Notes under the pieces: generated by a model
Told to the model about the DNA's origin: nothing
Database searches by the model: none
Seen by the model: the letters and a program-made list of their open reading frames with translations, nothing else
Shown: positions 1 through 9,741 of the stretch, in pieces
Layout: each line of letters begins with the position of its first letter
How positions within the stretch are numbered: position 1 is the stretch's first letter
Program-made: the position numbers and the translations under genes
Origin: Bacteroidia bacterium
GTDB taxonomy: Bacteria > Bacteroidota > Bacteroidia > Bacteroidales > Prolixibacteraceae
NCBI GenBank assembly: GCA_026391655.1
Contig: JAPLDR010000054.1
Span: 1-43,546, forward strand
Length of the DNA stretch: 43,546 bases
Direction of reading: 5' to 3'

Positions 1-948
1 CTTAACCATTATTGCAGCATCCTGCTCAACAAGCGACATTGCATTTCGGGTCTGATGGTCTTCAGAAACATTGGGTGACGGAACGAGTATAGATGCTGCT
101 CCAACCATGCAAAGTTCCGATATTGTTCCGGCGCCTGCCCTCGAAATCACCAAATCGGCCACCGAGTAAGCCAGATCCATTCTTGGAATAAACTCCATCA
201 ACCGGATATTGGAAACAGGATTGGCATTCAGTTGTTCCTGAATGGCTGAAAAATAATATTTACCTGTTTGCCAGATAATTACGACATCCGATTTTCGGAT
301 CAGTTCCAGACTTGCCAACATGCTTTGATTAAGTGTCCGGGCACCAAGGCTTCCTCCAACAACGAGAATAATCGGTTGATCAGTGCTGACGCTAAAAAAT
401 TCTTTCGCTTCCGCCATTCCGGGAACAATCGATTCTAATCCCTGACGGATCGGATTTCCAGTGAAAACTATTTTTTCAGCCGGAAAGAATCGTTCCATTT
501 TATCGTAAGCAACACAAATTTTATTGGCTTTATTACCCAGAATTTTATTGGTAACCCCTGCAAATGAGTTTTGTTCCTGCAAAACGGTTGGAATGCCAAG
601 ACTTGCTGCAACGCGCAGAATAGGACCACTGGCATACCCTCCAACTCCAATCACAACATCGGGCTGAAAATCTTTTACCACTTTCTTTGCTTTGAGCATC
701 GACTTCATCAATTTGGGAATAAAAGCAAAATTCCGCCAGATTTCGCCACGGTGAAATCCCGCAACAGGTAATCCTATAATGTGATAACCGGCAGCCGGAA
801 CCTTCTCCATTTCCATTTTCCCTTCTGCTCCCACAAATAGTATTTCGCATTCGGGAAAACGTTTGCGAAGTCCGTCGGCAATAGACAAGGCCGGGAAAAT
901 ATGTCCCCCGGTTCCTCCGCCACTTACTATGAATTTATAGTTTCCCAT
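1..948 (-). CDS. murG: MurG, UDP-GlcNAc:lipid I GlcNAc transferase (3' end cut by window)
   Basis: This enzyme transfers GlcNAc from UDP-GlcNAc to lipid I to give lipid II, on the inner face of the cytoplasmic membrane. The frame is open from the ATG at 948 down to base 1, giving 316 visible codons with no stop; the family is usually about 360 residues, so roughly 50 C-terminal residues lie outside. The N-terminal glycine-rich motif GGGTGGHIFPA (residues 10-20), the segment VIGVGGYASGP, and the C-domain segment ISRAGAGTISEL all match the GT28 family MurG. The start lies 2 bp after the ftsW stop, so the two are translationally close in the dcw operon. Identification is firm; only the missing end is unseen. 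Confidence 0.95.
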   Translation of the reverse strand, partial: MGNYKFIVSGGGTGGHIFPALSIADGLRKRFPECEILFVGAEGKMEMEKVPAAGYHIIGLPVAGFHRGEIWRNFAFIPKLMKSMLKAKKVVKDFQPDVVIGVGGYASGPILRVAASLGIPTVLQEQNSFAGVTNKILGNKANKICVAYDKMERFFPAEKIVFTGNPIRQGLESIVPGMAEAKEFFSVSTDQPIILVVGGSLGARTLNQSMLASLELIRKSDVVIIWQTGKYYFSAIQEQLNANPVSNIRLMEFIPRMDLAYSVADLVISRAGAGTISELCMVGAASILVPSPNVSEDHQTRNAMSLVEQDAAIMVK

Positions 949-950
949 TT

Positions 951-2171
951 TCAAGCTTTTGTCAATAGAATGTCTTCATCAGGAAGCACCCCTTCGGGAT
1001 CAAAATTATTCTCTACCTCCAATTGTGTTTCCTGATCGGTTTCGGAGCTTACGCTAAGCAATAAGCCAAATGTAAGTGCTGTAAATACCTGCGAGGTTCC
1101 GCCCCAGCTAACCCAGGGGAGCGGCTGCCCTGTGACAGGAATTGCCCCTGATGAAACCGCCATGTTGATAACGGCCTGCAATATAATAATTGTGACCGCT
1201 CCTGTTGCCAGGAATGTCGGAAAGGTTCGGTTGCACCGTCGGATAATGATCCCTCCGCGCGTCAGAAAAATAAGGTAAAGCAGCGGAACGACAATTCCTC
1301 CGATTAAACCGTATTCTTCTATGATAATTGAATAAATAAAGTCGTTGTAAGCGGCAGGCATGAAATTGCTGATCTTACTTTTACCTGCACCAACACCAGT
1401 GATGCCACCCATATGAATGGCGATCTTTGCAAAATCGTCCTGGGTAAGTCCTATTACAGATGATTTATCGCCATGAATATGCCGGTCAATCCGGCTTCTT
1501 ACCGTTTGAATTCGTCCGAAATTTCCCTTTTCAGGAAGTAGCGGCGCTGCAAAATAGATTAACATCACGAATCCGATGCCTGCCAACATTGTCAATCCCA
1601 GGTACTTCAAAGGAATTCTTCCCACAAACATCATAATCAGTGCTGTTGAAAACAGCAAAACTGCCGATGAGAAATTGGCCATCGAAATCAGTAAGCATAT
1701 AATTCCGATACCTATGATAATTTTAACAAAAGCGATGCGTAAAAGTCGCGGATCTTTCTGGTTATTAGCTAAAAGGCGTGCCACCCAAAGTATAATGGCT
1801 ACTTTTGCAATCTCAGCCGGCTGAAAGCTGATAAAGCCCAAAGGAAGGGTTCGCCCTGTACTTTCACCACCACGTCCGAAAACCAATCCCAATAAGACGA
1901 ATGCGATGGCGATGACATATGCAGCGTTCGCAAACTTGTTATATAATTTTACGGGAATATAATTCAGCATGAGGATAATAGCACCATATCCAACACACTG
2001 AAAGATCAACTGACGTAAAATATAGTGGGTTGTATTTCCTTCGGCCTGCCGGTAGGCAAGTGCACCCGTAGAACTATACACGATCAGCAGTGAAATGCAC
2101 GTCAGCGCGACGAGCACAGCCCAGATGATCCGGTCACCTTTAATGTATTTTTTTAATTCTCCGGTATCCAT
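951..2171 (-). CDS. ftsW: FtsW, SEDS-family division glycosyltransferase
   Basis: A 406-residue polytopic membrane protein of the SEDS family, the peptidoglycan polymerase that works with the class B PBP FtsI at the division septum. Many hydrophobic segments run from residue 14 to about 380. Family signatures include FQPAEIAKVA (116-125) and NDFIYSIIIEEYG (276-288). An acidic, non-membrane tail of about 30 residues follows the last helix. It is in the canonical place between murD and murG. The 116-bp gap upstream to murD is the only sizeable break in the cluster, and I see no convincing promoter in it. RodA is the alternative name for this fold, but the dcw context favours FtsW. Confidence 0.95.
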   Translation of the reverse strand: MDTGELKKYIKGDRIIWAVLVALTCISLLIVYSSTGALAYRQAEGNTTHYILRQLIFQCVGYGAIILMLNYIPVKLYNKFANAAYVIAIAFVLLGLVFGRGGESTGRTLPLGFISFQPAEIAKVAIILWVARLLANNQKDPRLLRIAFVKIIIGIGIICLLISMANFSSAVLLFSTALIMMFVGRIPLKYLGLTMLAGIGFVMLIYFAAPLLPEKGNFGRIQTVRSRIDRHIHGDKSSVIGLTQDDFAKIAIHMGGITGVGAGKSKISNFMPAAYNDFIYSIIIEEYGLIGGIVVPLLYLIFLTRGGIIIRRCNRTFPTFLATGAVTIIILQAVINMAVSSGAIPVTGQPLPWVSWGGTSQVFTALTFGLLLSVSSETDQETQLEVENNFDPEGVLPDEDILLTKA

Positions 2172-2287
2172 TTTTTTATTGATTCAGATTAAGGGTGTGT
2201 AATAAAATTACCCTCTACTTTTAAAATATACAATACTAAAATACAGACTACTAGAAGTGAGAAACAGGTACTATACTATTAAACACC

Positions 2288-3628
2288 CTAAAGATTTCGT
2301 ACAGCTTCTTTAAATTGCCGGCCGCGTTCTTCGTAGTTTTTGAACAGGTCAAAACTTGCACATGCCGGCGATAACAGCACTGTGTCACCTTTCTCTGCAA
2401 GAAAATAGGCGCTTCTGACCGCTTCATCAATGCTTTTTGTATCAACGATTTCCTTCACCATGCCGTCGAAGGCAGCGATGATTTTTTGGTTGTCTATTCC
2501 CAGACAAACAATCGCTTTTACTTTCTCTTTTACGAGATCGAACAACATCGAATAGTCGTTTCCTTTGTCAACTCCGCCCACAATCCATATAACCGGCGTG
2601 GTCATACTTTCGAGCGCATACCAAACCGAGTTGATATTCGTTGCCTTTGAATCATTAATAAATTCGATGTTATGCACACGCAAGAATCTTTCCAGCCGAT
2701 GTTCAACACCCTGGAAGTCGCTGAGACATTCGCGGATACCTTCTTTTCGCAAATTCAAAATGCTTCCGGATATTCCGGCGGCCATCGAGTTGTTCAAGTT
2801 GTGTTTCCCCTGTAGTGCCAATTCGTAGATTGTCATATCGAAAGTATTATTGTTAACATTTAATTTCATCGTTTCATTTATAACCCAACCACCCTCTTTC
2901 AAAATCTGCATGATGGAAAAAGGGGCTTTTCCGGCTTTAATATCCCGTTTTGTCAGTTCATCCTGAATAATCGGGTCGTCGGCACAGTAAACAAACCAGT
3001 CTTCGGGACGCAAATTCTGCGTGATTTTCATTTTAGAATCGATATAGTTCTGCATTTTGTAATCATACCGGTCGAGATGATCGGGTGTGATGTTCAACAG
3101 TACGGCAATATCGGCTCTGAAATCAAACATTCCATCTAACTGAAAGCTTGATAGTTCTATAACGTAATAATCGAAGTTTTCTTCAGCTACCTGTTGTGCA
3201 AAGCTTTTCCCTACGTTTCCGGCTAATCCGACATTTAACCCGGCTCTTTTAAGAATCTCATAAGTGAGCAGCGTGGTAGTGGTTTTGCCGTTACTTCCTG
3301 TAATACAAATCGTTTTAGCAGTTGTGTAACGTCCTGCAAATTCGATTTCGGAGATTACCGGAATGTTATTCTCCCGAAGCTTTACCACGATCGGTGCTTT
3401 ATCGGGTATTCCCGGACTTTTCACTACAAGAGAAGCCTCCAGGATCAAAGCCTCAGTATGCCGGGTTTCCTCGTATTTCAGTCCGTGTTGCCCGAGCAGC
3501 GATTTGTATTCGTCTTTGATCGTACCAAAGTCAGAAACGAAAACCTCGAAGCCTTTTTGGGCTCCAAGAATTGCAGCACCAACACCACTCTCGCCTCCTC
3601 CCAGTATGACCAGTTTTTTTTGTGTCAT
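2288..3628 (-). CDS. murD: MurD, UDP-MurNAc-L-Ala:D-Glu ligase
   Basis: This cytoplasmic ATP-dependent ligase adds D-glutamate to UDP-MurNAc-L-alanine. The 446-residue length is normal for MurD. It begins with a Rossmann-like motif (VILGGGESGVGAA, residues 7-19) that replaces the uracil-binding loop of other Mur ligases, followed by the ATP-binding loop GSNGKTTTT (111-119), the central NITPDHLDRY motif, and the C-terminal Mur ligase domain (GVDKGNDY). The ATG start is 2 bp downstream of the mraY stop, indicating coupled expression. No missing key residue was noticed. Confidence 0.96.
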   Translation of the reverse strand: MTQKKLVILGGGESGVGAAILGAQKGFEVFVSDFGTIKDEYKSLLGQHGLKYEETRHTEALILEASLVVKSPGIPDKAPIVVKLRENNIPVISEIEFAGRYTTAKTICITGSNGKTTTTLLTYEILKRAGLNVGLAGNVGKSFAQQVAEENFDYYVIELSSFQLDGMFDFRADIAVLLNITPDHLDRYDYKMQNYIDSKMKITQNLRPEDWFVYCADDPIIQDELTKRDIKAGKAPFSIMQILKEGGWVINETMKLNVNNNTFDMTIYELALQGKHNLNNSMAAGISGSILNLRKEGIRECLSDFQGVEHRLERFLRVHNIEFINDSKATNINSVWYALESMTTPVIWIVGGVDKGNDYSMLFDLVKEKVKAIVCLGIDNQKIIAAFDGMVKEIVDTKSIDEAVRSAYFLAEKGDTVLLSPACASFDLFKNYEERGRQFKEAVRNL

Positions 3629-3630
3629 GA

Positions 3631-4881
3631 TTAACGCATTTTGAGGGTGGCAATCGTTAAAACTGCAAGAATGATTCCCACAATCCAGAACCGCGTCACA
3701 ATCTTTGGCTCAGGAAATCCTTTTTTCTGAAAATGGTGATGCAACGGCGCCATAAGGAATATCCGCCGGCCTTCTCCGTATTTCCGCCTCGTATATTTAA
3801 ACCACGCCACCTGAATCACAACGGACATATTTTCAATCAGAAATATTCCGCAAAGCAGTGGAATAAGAATCTCTTTACGGATGATAATGGCAAACACCGC
3901 CAGGATACCGCCTAATGCGAGACTTCCCGTGTCACCCATAAAGACCTGCGCAGGATATGAGTTGTACCAAAGAAAGCCGATAGATGCCCCGATAAATGCG
4001 GACATAAATACAGTAAGCTCCCCGCTATAAGGAATATACATGATATTCAAGTAGCCCGAATAGATGATGTTACCCCCGAGATATGCGAAGACTCCGAGCG
4101 TTGCTCCGCTAATTGCCGAGGCTCCTGTCGCCAGTCCGTCGAGCCCATCCGTTAGGTTGGCACCATTCGAAACAGCAGTGATGATGAATATTGCAATGAT
4201 TGCATATAGCAGCCAAACCCATTTATCTGCTCCTTTGCCTAAAAACCAGAGCAACCATTTATAATCGAATTCATGATTTTTAATGAACGGGAGTGTGGTT
4301 TTGGTCGTTTTCATCTCTTTTGTCATCGGGCGAGTCTCCCTTTTCCCTGTTTCATAGTTGAGTCCCATTTCGGTTTTTGCCCTGCCTTTGGAATCATACA
4401 TCTTTTCCCTCACTGATACCTCATCACTCAGGTACAATGTTGCGGCAACAATCACCCCCAATGAAATTTGCCCCAGAATTTTGAACTTCCCGGCAAGACC
4501 CTTTTTATCTTTCAGAAAAACCTTGATATAATCATCTGTAAATCCAATCATTCCCAGCCAAACGGTCGTAATGATCATCAGCAGAATATAAACGTTATCC
4601 AACTTGGAAAAAAGCAGTGTAGGCAAAAGGATGGAGGCAAGAATAATTATACCACCCATTGTAGGTGTCCCTTTTTTCTGCATCTGACCTTCAAGTCCAA
4701 GATCCCGAATCTCTTCACCAATTTGCTGACGTTGAAGCGTATAAATTACTTTTTTACCAATAATTGTTGAGAATAATAAGGCTGTGATTACTGCCATTGC
4801 CGATCGGAACATGATGTAATTGAACATCTGTGCTCCGGGAAAGTCCAGTGATTCAAGGTATTTGAAAAGTGGGATCAGCAT
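3631..4881 (-). CDS. mraY: MraY, phospho-MurNAc-pentapeptide transferase
   Basis: An integral membrane enzyme that transfers phospho-MurNAc-pentapeptide from UDP to undecaprenyl phosphate, giving lipid I. At 416 residues it is longer than the roughly 360 of Proteobacteria because of a cytoplasmic insertion at about residues 155-210, rich in Lys and Thr, as is common in Bacteroidota. Catalytic and family motifs are intact: [32 protein letters not shown] and the histidine loop [11 protein letters not shown]. It lies 5 bp after murE and 2 bp before murD. The assignment is secure. Confidence 0.96.
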   Translation of the reverse strand: MLIPLFKYLESLDFPGAQMFNYIMFRSAMAVITALLFSTIIGKKVIYTLQRQQIGEEIRDLGLEGQMQKKGTPTMGGIIILASILLPTLLFSKLDNVYILLMIITTVWLGMIGFTDDYIKVFLKDKKGLAGKFKILGQISLGVIVAATLYLSDEVSVREKMYDSKGRAKTEMGLNYETGKRETRPMTKEMKTTKTTLPFIKNHEFDYKWLLWFLGKGADKWVWLLYAIIAIFIITAVSNGANLTDGLDGLATGASAISGATLGVFAYLGGNIIYSGYLNIMYIPYSGELTVFMSAFIGASIGFLWYNSYPAQVFMGDTGSLALGGILAVFAIIIRKEILIPLLCGIFLIENMSVVIQVAWFKYTRRKYGEGRRIFLMAPLHHHFQKKGFPEPKIVTRFWIVGIILAVLTIATLKMR

Positions 4882-4886
4882 ATCAG

Positions 4887-6353
4887 TTAGTTTTGGTTGG
4901 TAACGTTAAATATTTCGCGGACAATTTCCCGATCATCAAAATGGTGCTTTACACCTTTAATCTCCTGATAATCTTCGTGTCCCTTTCCGGCAATCAGAAT
5001 AATGTCGCCCGGTTTAGCCATCATACATGCGGTTCTGATCGCCTCTTTCCGGTTCGTGATGGCCACAACATGTGATGATTTATTCGCGGGTACGCCAATC
5101 AACATTTCCGAGATAATCACTTCAGGATCTTCTGATCGGGGATTGTCGGAGGTAAGGATTACTTTGTCGCTGGCTATGGCCGCTTCAAATGCCATCTCTG
5201 GTCGTTTCGTCTTGTCGCGGTCACCTCCGGCTCCTACAACGGTAAACAATGTTTCGTTGCCGGTTCGCACTTCGTTAATCGCAGAGAGAACATTTTTAAT
5301 GGCATCCGGTGAATGGGCATAATCGACAACCGCATATATTCCGGTCGGAGAAATAAAAGTCTCAAACCTTCCGTCAACCGGTTTGAGCATACTTATGATC
5401 CGTAATACTTCGTCCTTGTCAGCACCCAGCGAAACTGCTCCGCCATAGACAGCAAGCAGGTTATAGGCATTGAAATTTCCGACAAAATGAGTCCAGACCT
5501 CTGTGCCATCAATGTTGATCAGCATTCCGTCGAAATGACTTTCAATCACTTTTACCTTAAAGTCGGCCATCGTTTTCCCGGCATAGGTGAGCTTCAGGGC
5601 TGATGTATTCTGAAGCATGAACAGGCCATTCTTATCATCGATATTTGTGATGGCAAATGCTTTAGGACTTAGCTGGTCGAAGAATTTTTTCTTGGCATTG
5701 CGGTATTCTGCAAATGTTTTATGATAGTCAAGATGATCGTGGGTAAGATTGGTAAAGATTCCGCCATCGAAATCAATTCCGGCTATCCGGTCCTGATCAA
5801 TTGCATGGGAACTCACTTCCATAAAACAGTAAGTACAACCGGCTGCCACCATTTCTGCCATGAGTTCCTGAATCTGTAAAGGATCAGGAGTAGTATGTGT
5901 TGCATGTGTTTTCTGATCGTCAATATAGTTACAAACAGTTGATAATAAGCCCACCTTATGTCCAAGTTCTTTAAATAACCGATAGAGCAAGGTGGCTGTT
6001 GTTGTTTTTCCGTTCGTGCCGGTTATTCCGACTATTTTCATTGATGATGAAGGTTTACTATAGAAATTTGATGCGATCCGGCCCAATGTCAAAGAAGAGT
6101 TTATCGTTTTGATCCAGGTAATTGTCTCGTCTGGATTCTCCGGAAGTTGTTCGCAGAGAACGGCCTTTGCGCCATTTGCTATAGCCGAGGAAATGAAGCG
6201 ATGGCCATCAACTGTTGTACCCGGGAGTGCACCAAACAGAAATCCTCTGCCTACCTTTCTGGAATCAAAGGCAATTCCTTCAATAGCACAATTCCTGTCA
6301 CCAATTACAGTGATATCGCTTATCCCGTTTAATAATTCAGATAAAATCTTCAT
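4887..6353 (-). CDS. murE: MurE, UDP-MurNAc-tripeptide synthetase (meso-DAP type)
   Basis: This cytoplasmic ligase adds the third residue of the peptidoglycan stem peptide. The 488-residue protein has an N-terminal uridine-binding domain ([15 protein letters not shown] near residue 29), the ATP loop GTNGKTTT (112-119), the LTHDHLDYH motif, and [11 protein letters not shown] in the C-terminal domain. In this family the DNPR sequence goes with meso-diaminopimelate as the amino acid, so I infer a DAP-type wall. It lies 11 bp after ftsI and 5 bp before mraY. No lesion was seen. Confidence 0.96.
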   Translation of the reverse strand: MKILSELLNGISDITVIGDRNCAIEGIAFDSRKVGRGFLFGALPGTTVDGHRFISSAIANGAKAVLCEQLPENPDETITWIKTINSSLTLGRIASNFYSKPSSSMKIVGITGTNGKTTTATLLYRLFKELGHKVGLLSTVCNYIDDQKTHATHTTPDPLQIQELMAEMVAAGCTYCFMEVSSHAIDQDRIAGIDFDGGIFTNLTHDHLDYHKTFAEYRNAKKKFFDQLSPKAFAITNIDDKNGLFMLQNTSALKLTYAGKTMADFKVKVIESHFDGMLINIDGTEVWTHFVGNFNAYNLLAVYGGAVSLGADKDEVLRIISMLKPVDGRFETFISPTGIYAVVDYAHSPDAIKNVLSAINEVRTGNETLFTVVGAGGDRDKTKRPEMAFEAAIASDKVILTSDNPRSEDPEVIISEMLIGVPANKSSHVVAITNRKEAIRTACMMAKPGDIILIAGKGHEDYQEIKGVKHHFDDREIVREIFNVTNQN

Positions 6354-6364
6354 TTCCTATAATT

Positions 6365-7141
6365 TTAACCTAGTTTAAGCACAATACTTTGCCCACGTTG
6401 TATTTTTGATCCTGCTCTGAATGATTGCGATTTAACCTTTCCACGACCACGAACCGATACTTTCATTCCGTTATTTTCAAGCAGATAAACCGCATCAGTT
6501 GCACCCATCCCTTTTACATTGGGTACCATTCCCTTTTGAACCTCACGATTAGAGAGTTCGAGACCATCTTCATCGGGTTTAGCTTCCACCCATTCGGATT
6601 TTGTGAATGCAAATCCATTCAGTATATCCAACTCATCCAGTACATTGGCAATATCTTTCTTCCGTCCGGCTGTAATCCCGGGAATGTCGTTTTCAATTTT
6701 GGCAACCGGCAAGTCAATGTCTTCGTCAAGTCCTAATTCATAAGCGTATACATAATCTGAGATTTGCCTGAATACGGGGCCGGCCACTGAACTTCCGTAG
6801 AAGTTTGCACCTTTGGGAGCGTTGATCACTACGATACACGAGTATTTTGGATCATCGGCAGGAAAATAACCAACGAATGAGGATTGGTAAATTTTCTGTC
6901 CGCCATGGCTATAACCTTCCTTGTTATTGGCGACAAGTGCTGTTCCGGTTTTTCCTGCAATTTTGTAAAACTTTGTCTGCAAAGCTTTTGCTGTTCCATT
7001 AGTAAGTACTCCCTCAAGCATGGCACGCGCCATACGCAACGTTTTTGCCGAGCAGATCGACCAAATAAGCCTTTCGGTGCCGATTTTCTCCCTTACATTC
7101 CCGTTCTCGGTAATCCCTTTTACGAGGCGCGGTTTCATCAT
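6365..7141 (-). CDS. ftsI: FtsI/PBP3, C-terminal part (frame-shifted from the N-terminal part)
   Basis: This is the C-terminal half of the septal class B penicillin-binding protein. It contains the KTG triad motif (AGKTGTALV) of the transpeptidase domain and a single C-terminal PASTA domain (VPNVKGMGATDAVYLLENNG to the end, ending in IVLKLG). The listed start is the first ATG in this frame, but homologous sequence begins earlier, at about 7165, with codons reading NAVANGGTMMKPR. It should be fused to the reading frame at 7156-8478; together they give about 700 residues, the normal length for Bacteroidota FtsI. murE follows 11 bp later. Whether the break is real or a sequence error cannot be told from here. 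Confidence 0.85.
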   Translation of the reverse strand: MMKPRLVKGITENGNVREKIGTERLIWSICSAKTLRMARAMLEGVLTNGTAKALQTKFYKIAGKTGTALVANNKEGYSHGGQKIYQSSFVGYFPADDPKYSCIVVINAPKGANFYGSSVAGPVFRQISDYVYAYELGLDEDIDLPVAKIENDIPGITAGRKKDIANVLDELDILNGFAFTKSEWVEAKPDEDGLELSNREVQKGMVPNVKGMGATDAVYLLENNGMKVSVRGRGKVKSQSFRAGSKIQRGQSIVLKLG

Positions 7142-7155
7142 CGTACCGCCGTTAG

Positions 7156-8478
7156 CTACTGCATTATCACCTTCAATTCATAACCAAATGAAAGCCAGGC
7201 CAATGATAGTCCAGACCATAATTTGTCTCCCGGTTTCCGGATGTAAGGTTTAGCCTCACCCTGAATTCCAAGGTTGAGTTCTTCAAGCATTCCAAGTTTT
7301 TCGATCCGATTAACAAAGTCTTTCTCTTCTCCGGTATAACTTTGGGTAATCAATTTGGCAAGCCCCACATTCGAAGATAATTCAAAGGCATGTTTTGCCG
7401 TAATCTTGCCTGCTCCCGGACCTCCCTTTTTATAATCGCTGTCTTTGATCTCTTCACCCTTGTATTTCCATATCCCTTTCCCTGTATCAACGATGGTTGA
7501 GGTGTCAATTTTACCATCTTCGAAAGCAGCCATCAGGGAGGCCAGTTTAAATGTCGATCCTGGTTCGGAACAACCGGCATTCCCAATAGCGTAATTCTGA
7601 TATCCGCCTATTAATTGACCACCATGGTTTCGTCCGAAATTTGCAATAGCCTTAATATCACCAGTATTTACCTCCATTAGAATAGCTGATCCATATTCTG
7701 CCCGCGTCTTCTCCATCTGAAGTTTGAGTGAATAGGTGACCTGATCCTGCATTTTGACATCCAGGGTAGTGATGACATTCTTACCATCTTCCGGATCATC
7801 CTTGCTGATAATGAACCAACGTCCCGACATATTTTGCTTGACCGCTACTCCGTCCACACCCTTCAGCTCTTCTTCGAATGATTTTTCAAGTCCAAATGCT
7901 CCGGCGTTTCCTGTTGAACCTTCAGTTTCACTTTTAGTCAGCTTACCCAATGTTCGCATCGCAAGGTTTCCCGACGGATAAACCCTTTCGTCTTCCTGTT
8001 CAGGCATTAATCCTCCCTTGTTTCTCCCTCTTCGGAGAATAGGAAATTTTTTAATCTCCTGTAATTCAGCATAGGAAACTTTGTGCGGGGTGATCAGAAA
8101 ATAATGTTTTTGTTGTGCAAAGGCTCTTTTTAGTTCAGCTTTGTAAGTTCCGGCCGATCTGTCTCTAAAAAACCTTGAAAGGCAAATCGCGAGCGAGTCT
8201 ACATCGTTATAAAAAAATTTGGACAGCCCGGGAGCTCCAAGATCCATTCGTAGTTCATAAAATGGAACAGAGGTTGCCATTGGACTGCCATCTGCGGCAC
8301 AGATATCGCCACGCCTTGCAGCCAGCGCAAATTCCTTTATATCTAATTTTTGGGCTTCTTTGTCCCATCTGGGCATGTGCTGAATAATGAAAACACGCAC
8401 AATAATGTAGAGGCAGAACAACACAATGGCGGCATACACCAGTCCAAAACGTGTCAATATTGCTTTTCTGATCTCCAT
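7156..8478 (-). CDS. ftsI: FtsI/PBP3, N-terminal part (frame broken near 7165)
   Basis: N-terminal part of the division transpeptidase that cross-links septal peptidoglycan together with FtsW. It has a membrane anchor at about residues 11-31, the PBP dimerisation domain, the catalytic serine motif GSTFKLAS, and the second motif SSNVGLAK. The frame then runs through LAWLSFGYELKV and ends abruptly in IMQ-stop. Homologues continue at this point with roughly nine residues (a PLQ-LTFY-like stretch) before NAVANGG, which is found here in another frame. About 25 bases therefore appear to be missing at 7163-7170. It starts 1 bp after ftsL. An unrepaired break would remove the KTG motif and inactivate an essential protein. 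Confidence 0.88.
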   Translation of the reverse strand: MEIRKAILTRFGLVYAAIVLFCLYIIVRVFIIQHMPRWDKEAQKLDIKEFALAARRGDICAADGSPMATSVPFYELRMDLGAPGLSKFFYNDVDSLAICLSRFFRDRSAGTYKAELKRAFAQQKHYFLITPHKVSYAELQEIKKFPILRRGRNKGGLMPEQEDERVYPSGNLAMRTLGKLTKSETEGSTGNAGAFGLEKSFEEELKGVDGVAVKQNMSGRWFIISKDDPEDGKNVITTLDVKMQDQVTYSLKLQMEKTRAEYGSAILMEVNTGDIKAIANFGRNHGGQLIGGYQNYAIGNAGCSEPGSTFKLASLMAAFEDGKIDTSTIVDTGKGIWKYKGEEIKDSDYKKGGPGAGKITAKHAFELSSNVGLAKLITQSYTGEEKDFVNRIEKLGMLEELNLGIQGEAKPYIRKPGDKLWSGLSLAWLSFGYELKVIMQ

Positions 8479-8479
8479 G

Positions 8480-8821
8480 CTACTCTTTATCTACATATAT
8501 TTTCCGCGGAGGCTCTTTCGAGGTCTGCAGGTCTAAACCACTTTTTTTAACCCGATCTATAATTACCGACTGGCGGCTAAGCTTCACTACATCGGCAGCG
8601 ATAGATATTGATTTCGAACGTAATTCGATCAGGCTATCTTCCAGCGCTGTCATTTCGCGAATGACTTTCTCTGACTTGTATCTTACTGAAATATTAGTCA
8701 ATAGCATCAGGAAGATCATGAACATTAAAATCCTGTTCCGGCGAAACCATTCGCTTTCGAAGAATCTGCCGTTGAGCACTTCCTTAACTGTGACCTTTTT
8801 TTTCCTTTTCGCTGCAATCAT
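8480..8821 (-). CDS. ftsL: FtsL-like divisome protein
   Basis: A 113-residue bitopic membrane protein with a basic N-terminus (AAKRKKKVTVKEV), one transmembrane helix at about residues 30-47 (ILMFMIFLMLLTNISV), and a predicted periplasmic coiled-coil (about 50-90). Sequence conservation in FtsL is weak. The call rests on this topology, on the size, and on the position between rsmH and ftsI, where ftsL always sits in dcw clusters. The family forms the FtsQLB scaffold that activates FtsWI. Its ATG overlaps the rsmH stop by one base and ftsI begins 1 bp after its stop, so translation is probably coupled. In Bacteroidota it is often annotated as FtsL-like or hypothetical. Confidence 0.85.
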   Translation of the reverse strand: MIAAKRKKKVTVKEVLNGRFFESEWFRRNRILMFMIFLMLLTNISVRYKSEKVIREMTALEDSLIELRSKSISIAADVVKLSRQSVIIDRVKKSGLDLQTSKEPPRKIYVDKE

Positions 8822-9741
8822 TACCGTTTTTCTGCAATTCGTAACTTACCACTTCTGGCCCTTGGATTCAGGGCAATCTCCTTTTCACCCGGAGTGATAA
8901 TTTTCCGGTTGATCAATTCGAATGGCGAAGTGCGGTTGCCAAAAAAATCGTTCTCCTGCACACCATCAATTCTGCCCGAGCGCATAAAGTTTTTCACAAT
9001 CCGGTCTTCGAGCGAATGGTATGATATCACAACCAATCGACCTCCCGGTTTTAACAGATCGGTTGTACTTTCGAGAAAATCGCGGAGTACACCTATTTCG
9101 TTGTTCACTTCAATCCGCAATGCCTGAAAAACCATCGCGAGATATTTTTTCTCAATTTTAGCCGGGACACAAGGCGCTATTATTTCTAAAAACTGATTTG
9201 TCGTACTGATCGGCTTATTCGATCTGGCAACAGTAATGAGTGAAACCAGGTGTCTCCAGTTTTTGATCTCTCCGTATTCCTGAAATATTGTCCAAAGTTG
9301 AGCCTCATCATATTCATTGATAACCTTTGCTGCATCAAGATCGGCCGACTGATTCATGCGCATATCGAGATTTCCTTCGAAACGGAATGAAAATCCGCGG
9401 TCGGGAACGTTAAAATCGTGCGACGACACCCCAAGATCTGCCAGTATTCCATCCACTTTATCGATTTGGTAATAGCGCAGAAAATGACGGATGTATTTAA
9501 AATTGTGACGGATGAAGATCAGACGATCGTCATCGGCAAGATTTTCTTTGGCATCAATATCCTGATCGAAGGCAATCAGTTTTCCATCTCCAATTTTTTC
9601 AAGGATCTTTTCAGAATGTCCGCCTCCGCCATAAGTCACATCAACATAGATACCGTCGGGTTTAATGTTCAACCCTTCAATACTCTCTTCAAGCAATACT
9701 GGCATATGATATTCGTCCATGTGATCAATGTTTTCAGACAT
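8821..9741 (-). CDS. rsmH: RsmH (MraW), 16S rRNA m4C1402 methyltransferase
   Basis: This enzyme methylates N4 of C1402 in 16S rRNA using S-adenosylmethionine. The protein from the chosen ATG is 306 residues. The frame stays open further upstream inside mraZ, but homologues begin close to MPVLLEESIEGL, so the ATG at 9741 (protein MSENIDHMDEYH...) is preferred; it overlaps the mraZ stop by 8 bp. Family motifs are VDVTYGGGGHSEKIL (SAM-binding), ILADLGVSSHDFN, and VISYHSLEDRIVKNF. The stop overlaps the ftsL start in a TAATG arrangement. Confidence 0.95.
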   Translation of the reverse strand: MSENIDHMDEYHMPVLLEESIEGLNIKPDGIYVDVTYGGGGHSEKILEKIGDGKLIAFDQDIDAKENLADDDRLIFIRHNFKYIRHFLRYYQIDKVDGILADLGVSSHDFNVPDRGFSFRFEGNLDMRMNQSADLDAAKVINEYDEAQLWTIFQEYGEIKNWRHLVSLITVARSNKPISTTNQFLEIIAPCVPAKIEKKYLAMVFQALRIEVNNEIGVLRDFLESTTDLLKPGGRLVVISYHSLEDRIVKNFMRSGRIDGVQENDFFGNRTSPFELINRKIITPGEKEIALNPRARSGKLRIAEKR

